Shown: positions 1 through 6,952 of the stretch, one piece after another
Layout: the number at the start of each line of letters is the position of its first letter
Numbering within the stretch: position 1 is the first letter of the stretch
From: an uncultured Devosia sp.
GTDB lineage: Bacteria; Pseudomonadota; Alphaproteobacteria; Rhizobiales; Devosiaceae
Assembly (NCBI GenBank): GCA_946480655.1
Contig: CAMLKN010000013.1
Coordinates: forward strand, 1 to 19,674
DNA length: 19,674 bases
Direction: 5' to 3'
Program-made: the position numbers and the translations under genes
Notes under the pieces: model-generated
What the model was told of the DNA's origin: nothing
Seen by the model: only the letters and a program-made list of their open reading frames with translations
Databases searched by the model: none

Positions 1-1519
1 CGCGCACGGCCACGGCGCGGGGTCCGAAGCGGTCGAGATAGAGCCCGAAGCGCTCCAGTTCCGGCGCCGCCTCTTCCAGCCGCGCACAATCCTCTTCGGG
101 CAGTTCCACGATAACCGGGATCAACTGCGCCTGGCTCGGTACCGGCCCGGATGCCAGTTGTGCCTTGAACCGCTCATAGACCAGCCGCTCATGGGCCGCG
201 TGCTGGTCCACCAGCAGCAGTCCGTCGCCGTTCTGGGCGATGATGTAATTGTCGAACATCTGCGCCCGCGCCGTGCCCAGCGGAAACTCCACCGGCTCGA
301 CTACCGGCTCGAAATGCTCGACCCTCGCGCTGGGCGCCGCAAAGCCCTCAATCCGCCCGGGCGACCGGTCGAAGTGGAGCGGCGCCCGGTTGGCGCCGAA
401 GGTCGAACGCTGTGGCGTGTAGCCGGAGTCGATCGGCGCAACCGGGGCCGGGGCCGAAGGCTCCGCCATTTCCGGCGCGCTGAACGCACCAAGGATGTCC
501 TCGGCGACACTGGTCGAAGCCTTGAACCCCGCCGCCGCCAGTGCCATGCCGATGGCCTTGATCACCGCACCGCGCACGGCGCCCTGGTCGCGGAATCTCA
601 GCTCCGCCTTGGCCGGATGCACGTTGACATCCACTTCGGCCGGGTCGATGGCCACATAGAGCGCCACCACCGGAAACCGGTCGCGGAAGGTGTAGTCCGC
701 ATAGGCGGCGCGCACGGCCCCCACAAGTACCTTGTCGCGAACCGAGCGGCCATTGACGAAGTAGAACTGGCTGAGCGAATTGGCGCGCGTATAGGTCGGC
801 AATCCCGCCATGCCGGCCACCACGATGCCGTGCCGCGCCGTGGCGAGGGTCACGGCATTGTCGACGAAGTCGGCGCCCATGACCTGCCCGAGCCGCGCCC
901 CCAGCGCCCCTTCGCCCGTAACGGCAGGCCAATTCGAGGTCGTCCGGTCGGTGCCCTCGAGCACGAAATGGATGTCCGGATTGGCCATGGCGAGGCGCTT
1001 GACCACGTCGGTGATCGCCGCCGCCTCCGCCCGCGCGCTCTTGAGAAATTTGCGACGCGCCGGCACTTGGGCGAAGAGGTCGCGCACCTCGATCACCGTG
1101 CCCCGGTTCATCGCCTGGGGTACCGGGCCGGTGCGCCGCCCATTGTCCACCACAATGACGAGCCCGCTTTCCGCCGTTGCGGTGCGCGAGGCCACCGACA
1201 ATCGCGCGACCGAGCCGATCGAGGCCAGCGCCTCGCCGCGAAAGCCCAGCGTGCGGATATCATCGAGATCATCGGCCGTGAGCTTGCTGGTCGCATGCCG
1301 CTCCACCGACAGCATCAGGTCGTCCCGATCCATGCCGTGGCCGTCATCGACAATGCGAATGAGGTCCATGCCGCCATTGGCCGTAGTCACGGTGATGCGG
1401 CGCGCGCCGGCATCGATGGAATTTTCCACCAGTTCCTTGACCACGCTGGCCGGGCGCTCCACCACTTCGCCGGCGGCGATGCGGTTGATCAGGTCTTCGG
1501 GCAGCTGACGAATGGGCAA
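1..1519 (-). CDS. mutL: DNA mismatch repair protein MutL (3' end beyond window)
   Basis: MutL links MutS mismatch recognition to strand removal in mismatch repair. The N-terminal GHKL ATPase domain is clear: RIAAGEVVERPASVVKELVE at about residues 13-32, then VDDGHGM and GFRGEAL. The transducer domain follows, then a proline/alanine-rich linker. The C-terminal dimerisation domain begins near FDNYIIAQNGDGLLLVDQHA. The motif DQHA-x2-E-x4-E (DQHAAHERLVYE, about residues 438-449) is the metal-binding endonuclease motif of MutL proteins from bacteria without MutH. I place the start at a TTG (1519-1517) because it gives the family N-terminus MPIRQLP and has GGAG eight bases upstream; no ATG fits. 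About 506 codons are present and the reading frame is open at base 1, so the last part of the protein is missing. It is divergent from tadA across a 100-bp gap. Confidence 0.97.
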   Translation of the reverse strand, partial: MPIRQLPEDLINRIAAGEVVERPASVVKELVENSIDAGARRITVTTANGGMDLIRIVDDGHGMDRDDLMLSVERHATSKLTADDLDDIRTLGFRGEALASIGSVARLSVASRTATAESGLVIVVDNGRRTGPVPQAMNRGTVIEVRDLFAQVPARRKFLKSARAEAAAITDVVKRLAMANPDIHFVLEGTDRTTSNWPAVTGEGALGARLGQVMGADFVDNAVTLATARHGIVVAGMAGLPTYTRANSLSQFYFVNGRSVRDKVLVGAVRAAYADYTFRDRFPVVALYVAIDPAEVDVNVHPAKAELRFRDQGAVRGAVIKAIGMALAAAGFKASTSVAEDILGAFSAPEMAEPSAPAPVAPIDSGYTPQRSTFGANRAPLHFDRSPGRIEGFAAPSARVEHFEPVVEPVEFPLGTARAQMFDNYIIAQNGDGLLLVDQHAAHERLVYERFKAQLASGPVPSQAQLIPVIVELPEEDCARLEEAAPELERFGLYLDRFGPRAVAVR

Positions 1520-1619
1520 GGGCGATTCTCCGTGGCGCCCAATATAGGGCAGTGAACGCCACTTTCCGACCCATGCCCGGCAATTGTGCCCACGCGTGTT
1601 GCGCGCTACATCGGCATGC

Positions 1620-2072
1620 ATGACCCAGCGCCTCACTCCCATGGACCACGCCCTTGCCCTCGCCGCCGAAGCGGCGGCGGCGGGCGAAGCGCCGGTGGGC
1701 GCTGTCATCATGGAGGGAGACCGCGTCCTGGCGGCCGAGCGCAACCGCATGCAGGCGCTCAGGGACCCTACGGCCCATGCCGAGTTTCTGGCCATCCGCA
1801 AGGCGCTCGAAGTGCGGGGCACCGGGCGTCTCGATGGTTGCGACCTCTATGTGACGCTTGAGCCTTGTGCCATGTGCGCCGGCGCCATTGCCCACACGAG
1901 GCTCCGCCGCGTCTACTTCGCTGCCGAAGACACGAAGGCCGGCGCCGTTGAAAACGGCGTGCGCCTGTTCGACCAGCCCACCTGCCACCATCGGCCCGAA
2001 GTCATCGGCGGCCTTTCCGCAGGGCGGGCCGAGGCCATGCTGGTGGAATTCTTCAGGACGCTCAGGGACTAA
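1620..2072 (+). CDS. tadA: tRNA-specific adenosine deaminase TadA
   Basis: TadA deaminates A34 to inosine in the anticodon of tRNA-Arg(ACG) so that it can read several arginine codons. The protein has the cytidine/deoxycytidylate deaminase fold with zinc ligands His53 and catalytic Glu55 in TAHAEF, and Cys83 and Cys86 in EPCAMC, counted from the ATG at 1620. The chosen start gives 150 residues and an N-terminus (MTQRLTPMDHALAL) that resembles rhizobial TadA proteins in length. A TTG at 1584 would add 12 residues and an ATG at 1641 would remove seven. None of these starts has a strong ribosome binding site. The C-terminus, with TCHHRPEV, is also typical. Assignment as the tRNA enzyme and not another deaminase rests on overall resemblance to TadA. 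Confidence 0.94.
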   Translation: MTQRLTPMDHALALAAEAAAAGEAPVGAVIMEGDRVLAAERNRMQALRDPTAHAEFLAIRKALEVRGTGRLDGCDLYVTLEPCAMCAGAIAHTRLRRVYFAAEDTKAGAVENGVRLFDQPTCHHRPEVIGGLSAGRAEAMLVEFFRTLRD

Positions 2073-2100
2073 CGCCACCCGGTTTGACCAGGCATGTTCG

Positions 2101-2188
2101 CATCATGCAACATCGTGTTAAAAATCATTGACATGAAGTTAGATATGATAGATATCAAGGCAACGAAACTTTCCATTGGAGACCCGTC
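2101..2188 (+). promoter_or_regulatory. AT-rich promoter/operator region of the membrane protein-XRE-MDR operon
   Basis: This stretch is far more AT-rich than its surroundings. TTGACA at 2128-2133 matches the -35 consensus exactly. The -10 element is uncertain: TAGATA at 2149 lies 15 bases on and GATATC at 2151 lies 17 bases on. An inverted repeat GATAT-GATAG-ATATC (2142-2156) covers the -10 area and could be the binding site of the XRE regulator encoded downstream. GGAG at 2178-2181 is the ribosome binding site for the ATG at 2189. Promoter and operator roles are inferred from sequence only. Confidence 0.5.
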
Positions 2189-2653
2189 ATGACCATGCGG
2201 GAAAAGGTTGCCTGGATCTCGGTACTGACGGCGCTGGCCATCTTCGGGTGGTATTTCTGGTCCGTTTGGGCCGACCATTCTGCCCGCGTTCTCAACGGCG
2301 ACGTTCTGTTCTGGCGCTTCCTCTGGTGCCTCGGCATCGCCTTCGTGATCATGCTGCCGGGGAGCCTCCTGGCCGCCTGGTTGGGCCGGCAGGATTTTGA
2401 TCCGCCGCCCGATGAGCTCGAGACCCGCATCGAGGCCATCTCCAACCGCATCGGCCTCGCCCTGCTGGAACTGGCCCTGGTCGCAGTGGTCCTTCTGAGC
2501 AGGTCCATCACCGACCTGGCCCGCGCCGACTATGCCGCCGATCCGGCCGGTGCCACGGCCGTCATGCTGGTCAATCTCGTGCTCTTCGTCACCGCCCTTG
2601 CGGCAGTGCTGCGTGAGATGGTCGTCATCATCCAGTACCGGATGTATGCCTGA
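2189..2653 (+). CDS. Four-helix integral membrane protein, function unknown
   Basis: I do not recognise a named family. The 154-residue product has four clear hydrophobic segments at about residues 7-27, 40-65, 87-106 and 121-147, so it should sit in the inner membrane. The polar stretch between helices 2 and 3 contains DPPPDELETRIEAISNRIG. The ATG at 2189 has GGAG seven bases upstream; a second ATG two codons later is possible. The stop codon overlaps the ATG of the next gene by one base (TGATG), so the two are probably translationally coupled. Small membrane proteins paired with a short XRE regulator occur widely in bacteria, and the membrane protein in such pairs is usually uncharacterised. 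It could act as a sensor, or simply be controlled by the regulator. Confidence 0.85.
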   Translation: MTMREKVAWISVLTALAIFGWYFWSVWADHSARVLNGDVLFWRFLWCLGIAFVIMLPGSLLAAWLGRQDFDPPPDELETRIEAISNRIGLALLELALVAVVLLSRSITDLARADYAADPAGATAVMLVNLVLFVTALAAVLREMVVIIQYRMYA

Positions 2654-2886
2654 TGCCCCCGCCGCCCCCCATCACCAACGCCATTCGCCGCCTGCGCTTT
2701 GACCATGGCGAGATGACCCAGCAGCAATTGGCCGACGCCATCGGCATGACCCGCCAGACCGTCGCCGCCATCGAGCAGAACAAATATTCGCCGTCCCTCG
2801 AAGCGGCTTTCCGCATCGCGGAAGTCTTCGGCGTCGAGATCGGCGAGGTCTTCCAGTGGAAGGCCAATGAGAAAGCAGGCGGCTGA
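2653..2886 (+). CDS. Small XRE-family helix-turn-helix transcriptional regulator
   Basis: This 77-residue protein is almost entirely one HTH_3/XRE DNA-binding domain. The recognition region TQQQLADAIGMTRQTVAAIE (about residues 22-41) is followed by NKYSPSLEAAFRIAEVFGVE, the pattern of the short single-domain regulators. There is no ligand-binding or membrane domain. The ATG overlaps the stop of the upstream membrane protein gene by one base, which supports translational coupling and joint function. The start is constrained by that overlap; the N-terminus is proline-rich (MPPPPP). Autorepression through the dyad near 2142-2156 is a reasonable inference but is not shown by the sequence. Confidence 0.92.
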   Translation: MPPPPPITNAIRRLRFDHGEMTQQQLADAIGMTRQTVAAIEQNKYSPSLEAAFRIAEVFGVEIGEVFQWKANEKAGG

Positions 2887-2904
2887 GCCGCCAAGGAGCA
2901 AGAT

Positions 2905-3876
2905 ATGAAAGCCTGGTTTGCCCGCCAGTATGGCGGTCCTGAAGTGCTGCGCCTTGAAGAGGTGCCCATGCCCGCGCCAAAGCCGGGTGAAGTCCTGGTC
3001 CGCGTCCACGCCGCCACGGTCAATTCCGGCGACGTCCGCATCCGCGGCTGCAATTTTCCGCCCGGCATGAAATTCCTTGGCCGTCTGGCCCTCGGTTGGA
3101 GTCGTCCGCGCCAGCCGGTCCTGGGCACCGAGTTTTCCGGCGTGGTCGAGGCGGTCGGGCAGGGGGTCACGCGCTTTTCCCGAGGCGACGCGGTCTATGC
3201 CTTTGTGGGCATGAAGCAGCAAGCCCATGCCGAATATGCGGTCATTGCTGAAGCCGGCGCTATCGCGCATCTGCCGCAGGGCCTCGATTTTCATCAGGCG
3301 GCCGCCCTGTGCTTCGGCGGTACGACGGCCCTGCACTACCTGCGCCGTGCGGGGCTCAAGCGCGGTGAAACCATGCTGGTCCTGGGCGCATCCGGCGCAG
3401 TGGGCTCCACCCTTGTGCAACTGGGCCGCCACCAGGGCGCCGACGTCACCGCCACAACCAGCACCGGCAATATCGACCTTGTCTCCGGTTTCGGCGCCGC
3501 CAGGGTCATCGACTACACCGTGACCGATATCGCCGCACTTCCCGACCGCTTCGACATCGTCGCCGATGCCGTCGGCGCCATGGATTTTGCCACGGCCCAA
3601 CGTTTGCTCAAGCCCAATGGCCGCTACCTCGCCATCGCCGGGGCCATGGCCGAAATGCTGGGCAGCCTGCGATCCGGCCCGGATGGCAAACGCATGCTGG
3701 CCGGCCCTGCTTCGGAGCGGGTCGACGATGTCGTCGAACTCGGGCGCCTCGCCGCCGCCGGTATCTACCGCCCGCATATCGACCGCGTCTATGCCTTCGC
3801 CGAAATGCCGATAGCCCACGCCCATGTCGATACCGGCCGCAAGCGCGGTAGCGTGGTCATCGCGGTCGCTGAGTAA
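2905..3876 (+). CDS. NAD(P)-dependent alcohol dehydrogenase / quinone oxidoreductase-like MDR protein
   Basis: This 323-residue protein belongs to the medium-chain dehydrogenase/reductase superfamily, in the zinc-free quinone oxidoreductase-like group. The N-terminal GroES-like domain shows the pattern PKPGEVLVRVHAATVNSGDV (about residues 26-45) and LGTEFSGVVEAVG (73-85). The Rossmann domain carries the dinucleotide-binding motif GASGAVGS (161-168). The catalytic zinc ligands of classical alcohol dehydrogenases are absent, so an NADPH-dependent enone or quinone reductase activity is more likely. The ATG has a strong AAGGAG site upstream. It lies 18 bases after the XRE gene on the same strand, so it is probably the third gene of that operon. 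The substrate cannot be predicted. Its stop lies only 7 bases from that of the convergent patatin gene. Confidence 0.92.
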   Translation: MKAWFARQYGGPEVLRLEEVPMPAPKPGEVLVRVHAATVNSGDVRIRGCNFPPGMKFLGRLALGWSRPRQPVLGTEFSGVVEAVGQGVTRFSRGDAVYAFVGMKQQAHAEYAVIAEAGAIAHLPQGLDFHQAAALCFGGTTALHYLRRAGLKRGETMLVLGASGAVGSTLVQLGRHQGADVTATTSTGNIDLVSGFGAARVIDYTVTDIAALPDRFDIVADAVGAMDFATAQRLLKPNGRYLAIAGAMAEMLGSLRSGPDGKRMLAGPASERVDDVVELGRLAAAGIYRPHIDRVYAFAEMPIAHAHVDTGRKRGSVVIAVAE

Positions 3877-3883
3877 GCGAGGT

Positions 3884-4765
3884 TCAGTCGTTCGGATTGC
3901 TGTCGATTACCGGGATGCGATCCTGGATATAGGCTTCGATCTTGCTTTCCAGCATGCGCTTGAACCGGTCCTTTTCCGCATCGGCCTGAGCGATGATCTC
4001 GCGCACCCGCCAGAATTCCATGGCGCCGAAATGGGCTGCCCGGGGTCGAATATAGATGTCGGGCGGATAGGCAGCCATCATATGGGCCGTCAGCGAGTGC
4101 ATCATGATCTGGGCCGAGCCGAACCAGATGTCGATGGCCTTGTGATCGGTCTTGGTGAGATTGGCCGAAGGGTCGCCCGCCACGTCGATGCCGATCAGGA
4201 AATCGGTGTCGATATCGGCCTGGTCGAGCGGCAGCGGGTTGACCACGCCGCCATCCACCAGCAGGTGATTGTTGTAATGAACCGGCTTGAAGAAGCTCGG
4301 AATGGCGAGCGATCCGGCAATGGCCGGACGCAGGAGGCCCGAGTTGAACACCACCTGGTGCCAGGACTGGAAATCGGTCGCCACCACATAGAGCGGCACC
4401 TTGAGGTCCTTGAATTCGAGCGGAAAATTGTTCGGCAGGAAGGCGTCCACCACGTTGGTGGCCTCGATCTGCATGGAGATGCCGTTCTTGAGCAGGCCCC
4501 CAAGGCCGCGGATCTGCGTGGCCCAAAGTCTGCTGGCTATGGTGCGCAACGTCCCCAGCACCTCGTAGGAATGTTCGCGCAGTTCCTTGCCGCTCATGCC
4601 CGCGGCCCAGCCCGAGCCGATCAGGGCACCGATCGACGTGCCGGAAACCACCGCAGGTCGGAGGCCAAGCTCATCCATCGCCTCGATATAGGGGATATGC
4701 GTCAGCCCTCGCGCCGAGCCGCCGCCCAGTGCCACGCCAATTCTCGGTCCGCTGGTCGTGTTCAT
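3884..4765 (-). CDS. Patatin-like phospholipase family protein (RssA-type)
   Basis: This is a serine lipid acyl hydrolase of the bacterial patatin/RssA group, probably cytoplasmic or membrane-peripheral. Counted from the ATG at 4765 (293 residues), the oxyanion-hole motif GGGSARG is at 14-20, the nucleophile elbow GTSIG at 42-46 (Ser44), and the catalytic Asp in DGG at 171-173, so the Ser-Asp dyad is complete. I chose ATG 4765 because it sits just before the patatin domain and has GGAG nine bases upstream. An in-frame ATG at 4813 would add 16 basic residues (MALADKLRKRGAERGR) and cannot be excluded. Longer versions would overlap purD and are unlikely. It lies downstream of purD on the same strand and may be co-transcribed. 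The physiological lipid substrate is unknown. Confidence 0.9.
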   Translation of the reverse strand: MNTTSGPRIGVALGGGSARGLTHIPYIEAMDELGLRPAVVSGTSIGALIGSGWAAGMSGKELREHSYEVLGTLRTIASRLWATQIRGLGGLLKNGISMQIEATNVVDAFLPNNFPLEFKDLKVPLYVVATDFQSWHQVVFNSGLLRPAIAGSLAIPSFFKPVHYNNHLLVDGGVVNPLPLDQADIDTDFLIGIDVAGDPSANLTKTDHKAIDIWFGSAQIMMHSLTAHMMAAYPPDIYIRPRAAHFGAMEFWRVREIIAQADAEKDRFKRMLESKIEAYIQDRIPVIDSNPND

Positions 4766-4907
4766 CCTGCCACGCTCCGCACCCCTCTTGCGCAGCTTGT
4801 CCGCCAGCGCCATTCCCCGCAACTGCAAAGGCGTGGGAGCGCGTGGCGGCGGGGCCGCATCGAAGACGGTTCGAAGCGAGGCTAACGCCGTAAGATTGAA
4901 GAAAGGT

Positions 4908-6179
4908 TCAGCTTTCGCGGGCGATTTCGCGCCAACCGATGTCGCGCCGGGCAAAGCCTTCTGGCCAAACAATTGCGTCCACGCCTCTATAAGCACGTTC
5001 CTGTGCCTCTTTGACCGATGCCCCGAGCGCCGTGACATTGAGCACGCGCCCACCATTGGCCAATAAACGTTTCCCCTCGCGCTTCGTTCCGGCGTGGAAC
5101 ACGGTCAGCGTCTCGCTGTCGAGTCCGTCGACACCCATGATTTCGCTGCCCTTGCCATAGTCGCCCGGATAGCCCTTGGTGGCCATGATGACGGTCAGGG
5201 CAAACTCATCTTTCCAGATCACGTCGTGCCCCCCCAGTGTGCCGGTAGCGACAGCATGGAGCAGGGGGACGATGTCGCTCTGCATGCGCATCATCATGAC
5301 CTGCGTTTCCGGGTCACCGAAGCGGGCATTGTATTCGACCAGTTTTGGTCCATCCTCGGTCAGCATCAATCCGGCATAGAGGACGCCGGCATAGGGCGTG
5401 CCGCGCTGGGCCATGCCGCGCACGGTGGGGCCAATGATTTCGTCCATGGCCTGATCATAGAGGGCCCTGTCCATCACCGGAGCCGGCGAATAGGCACCCA
5501 TGCCGCCGGTATTGGGCCCGGTATCGCCGTCGAAGGCGCGCTTGTGGTCCTGGGCCGTCGTCAGCGGCAGGATGGCTTCACCATCGGTGAGCACGAAGAG
5601 GCTCACCTCTTCGCCCTCCATGAATTCCTCGATCACCACTGCCGCACCCGAGGCCCCGAAGGCTCCCGCAAAGCAATCGATGATGGCCTCCTCGGCCTCC
5701 TCCACGCTCATGGCCACCGTGACGCCCTTGCCGGCGGCGAGGCCATCCGCCTTGATCACGATGGGCGCGCCTTGCGTGTAGAGATAGGAAAGCGCCGAAG
5801 CCTCGTCCTCGAACCGGCCATAGGCCGCCGTGGGAATGTCGAACTCGTCGCACAGCGCCTTGGTGAAGCTCTTCGAGCCCTCCAGCTGTCCCGCCGCCTT
5901 CGACGGGCAGAAACAGGTGATCCCGGCTGCGCGCACATCGTCGCCAAGGCCGGCTACCACCTGCGCATCCGGCCCCACGACCACGAAGTCGATGTCGTGG
6001 GCGCGGGCAGCGGCGATGACGGCTGCGTGGTCGGTAATGTCCACGGGGAGGTTGGTCGCCACCAGTTCGCTGCCGCCATTGCCCGGCGCCACGAACAGCG
6101 CCTCCACCAGCGGCGACTGCGCGATCTTCCAAGCCAGCGCATGCTCGCGTCCACCCGAACCCACGACCATTACGCGCAT
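4908..6179 (-). CDS. purD: Phosphoribosylamine-glycine ligase (GAR synthetase)
   Basis: PurD joins phosphoribosylamine and glycine using ATP, the second step of de novo purine synthesis. The 423-residue length is normal. Motifs in order: GGREHALAW (9-17), APGNGG (31-36), LEGSKSFTK (99-107), the ATP-grasp segment KADGLAAGKGV (143-153), DTGPNTGGMGAYSPAP (219-234), and the family signature RFGDPETQ (287-294). The C-terminus includes GGRVLNVTALG and the ending RRDIGWREIARES. The ATG at 6179 has GGAGG upstream. One usually conserved segment, GPEAPLVAG, reads GPDAQVVAG here (69-77). The gene is followed by the patatin gene after 142 bp. I see no purine riboswitch in the upstream 240 bp. Confidence 0.97.
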   Translation of the reverse strand: MRVMVVGSGGREHALAWKIAQSPLVEALFVAPGNGGSELVATNLPVDITDHAAVIAAARAHDIDFVVVGPDAQVVAGLGDDVRAAGITCFCPSKAAGQLEGSKSFTKALCDEFDIPTAAYGRFEDEASALSYLYTQGAPIVIKADGLAAGKGVTVAMSVEEAEEAIIDCFAGAFGASGAAVVIEEFMEGEEVSLFVLTDGEAILPLTTAQDHKRAFDGDTGPNTGGMGAYSPAPVMDRALYDQAMDEIIGPTVRGMAQRGTPYAGVLYAGLMLTEDGPKLVEYNARFGDPETQVMMMRMQSDIVPLLHAVATGTLGGHDVIWKDEFALTVIMATKGYPGDYGKGSEIMGVDGLDSETLTVFHAGTKREGKRLLANGGRVLNVTALGASVKEAQERAYRGVDAIVWPEGFARRDIGWREIARES

Positions 6180-6244
6180 CTGCTGCCTCCATGCCTAGCT
6201 GCGCGCGTGATGCAGGAAACTGGCCACTGAGGCAAGACCCCTTC

Positions 6245-6291
6245 ACCTCTCCCTTGGGGGAGAGGTCGGCGCAACGCGCCGGGCGAGGGGG
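6245..6291. repeat. REP-like palindromic element (two adjacent hairpins)
   Basis: A perfect 9-bp stem ACCTCTCCC / GGGAGAGGT (6245-6253 and 6258-6266, loop TTGG) is followed at once by a perfect 6-bp stem CGGCGC / GCGCCG (6267-6272 and 6276-6281, loop AAC), then GGCGAGGGGG. Elements with this layout are common as dispersed intergenic repeats in GC-rich alphaproteobacteria. It lies between the divergent purD and the small gene at 6422. The repeat status is inferred, because only one copy is in this window. Confidence 0.65.
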
Positions 6292-6421
6292 CCCTCGAAA
6301 GCGCCCCACAGTTGCTGTGTGCGACTGTCAACACCGCAACGCCGCCACCCCCCGGCACGCCGCCTCACTTTGGGCTCCTTTATTGCGCACCGCTGGGCGA
6401 CATTGCTCAGGAGAGGCCCCA

Positions 6422-6895
6422 ATGGATTGGTCGCTGTTCGGACTTGTTCCCATGATCTTCGGTGGCGCGCCTGCTGATACGCCCCGGGCCCTGCTCGATG
6501 CGATCTATCAGCCGCTGCAAAGCGGGCAGCAGATTAATCTCGAGGAGCACTATTCCGATCATCTGCAGGAACTGGTCGCCTATAACCTCGAGGCCAATGT
6601 CGTGGATGCAAGCGGTGCGCGCATCGATCCGGGTGCACCACAGATCGTCGCATTCAATCCATTCCTCAACGGGCCGGAAACGCCGGTCGACGCGCTCTTT
6701 GTCAGCGAGCCCATAGTGCAGGGCGACACGGCGGTAGCCCTGGTCAGCTTCGAACGCGCCGGCCAGCCGACCGTCCTTACCGTCTCGATGGTGCGTGACG
6801 ACGTCTGGAAAGTCGACGATGTCGCTTCGGTCGGCGCAGGGGAAAAGTGGCTCTATTCCTGGCTGCTGCAATACGACCCGTACAACCAGCAATGA
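6422..6895 (+). CDS. Conserved hypothetical protein, possibly DUF3828-like
   Basis: I do not recognise this 157-residue protein with confidence. The ATG has a good AGGAG site eight bases upstream, and the codon pattern looks coding. The first residues (MDWSLFGLVPMIFGGAPADT) are hydrophobic and could be a weak signal sequence or membrane anchor, but lack the usual basic start. The body runs from PRALLDAIYQPLQ to a C-terminal pattern of beta strands, including ALFVSEPIVQGDTAVALVSF-type strands and VSMVRDDVWKVDDVAS near residues 121-136. That ending, with W-K-V-D-D-V, resembles DUF3828 and NTF2-like domains that end in a 'GW.IdDV' strand. It stands alone between the purD leader and convergent gshA, and a hairpin follows its stop. 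Confidence 0.78.
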   Translation: MDWSLFGLVPMIFGGAPADTPRALLDAIYQPLQSGQQINLEEHYSDHLQELVAYNLEANVVDASGARIDPGAPQIVAFNPFLNGPETPVDALFVSEPIVQGDTAVALVSFERAGQPTVLTVSMVRDDVWKVDDVASVGAGEKWLYSWLLQYDPYNQQ

Positions 6896-6900
6896 TTGGA

Positions 6901-6917
6901 GTGCCTCGAGTAGGCAC
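6901..6917. terminator. Hairpin between convergent genes
   Basis: GTGCCT-CGAGT-AGGCAC forms a perfect 6-bp stem with a 5-base loop. It sits between the stop of the small gene ending at 6895 and the stop of gshA at 6953. There is no long T-run on either side (CACTTTGC follows on the plus strand), so it would be a weak terminator, possibly acting in both directions. Confidence 0.45.
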
Positions 6918-6952
6918 CACTTTGCGGTTCGAAGGCGCGACCAGGCAAGCAG

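Noticed and set aside
158..1555. 465-codon plus-strand open frame
   Set aside because: It lies opposite mutL. Its translation is Arg/His-rich with no domain, as expected of an antisense frame in GC-rich DNA, while the minus strand encodes unmistakable MutL motifs.
2653..2886. XRE gene with its neighbour as a toxin-antitoxin pair
   Set aside because: The partner is a four-helix membrane protein, not a toxin of a known family, and the order and reductase downstream do not fit a typical module.
2530..3825. 431-codon minus-strand open frame
   Set aside because: It spans three plus-strand genes (membrane protein end, XRE, MDR) that have ribosome binding sites and recognisable motifs. It is an antisense shadow.
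4766..5056. N-terminal extension of the patatin protein by up to 97 residues
   Set aside because: It would overlap the purD 3' end by about 150 bases in another frame on the same strand and adds no known domain. The start at 4765 precedes the domain directly.
6307..6319. CACAG-TTG-CTGTG hairpin as a purD riboswitch or attenuator
   Set aside because: It is only a 5-bp stem on its own, without a T-run or any purine-aptamer-like structure.
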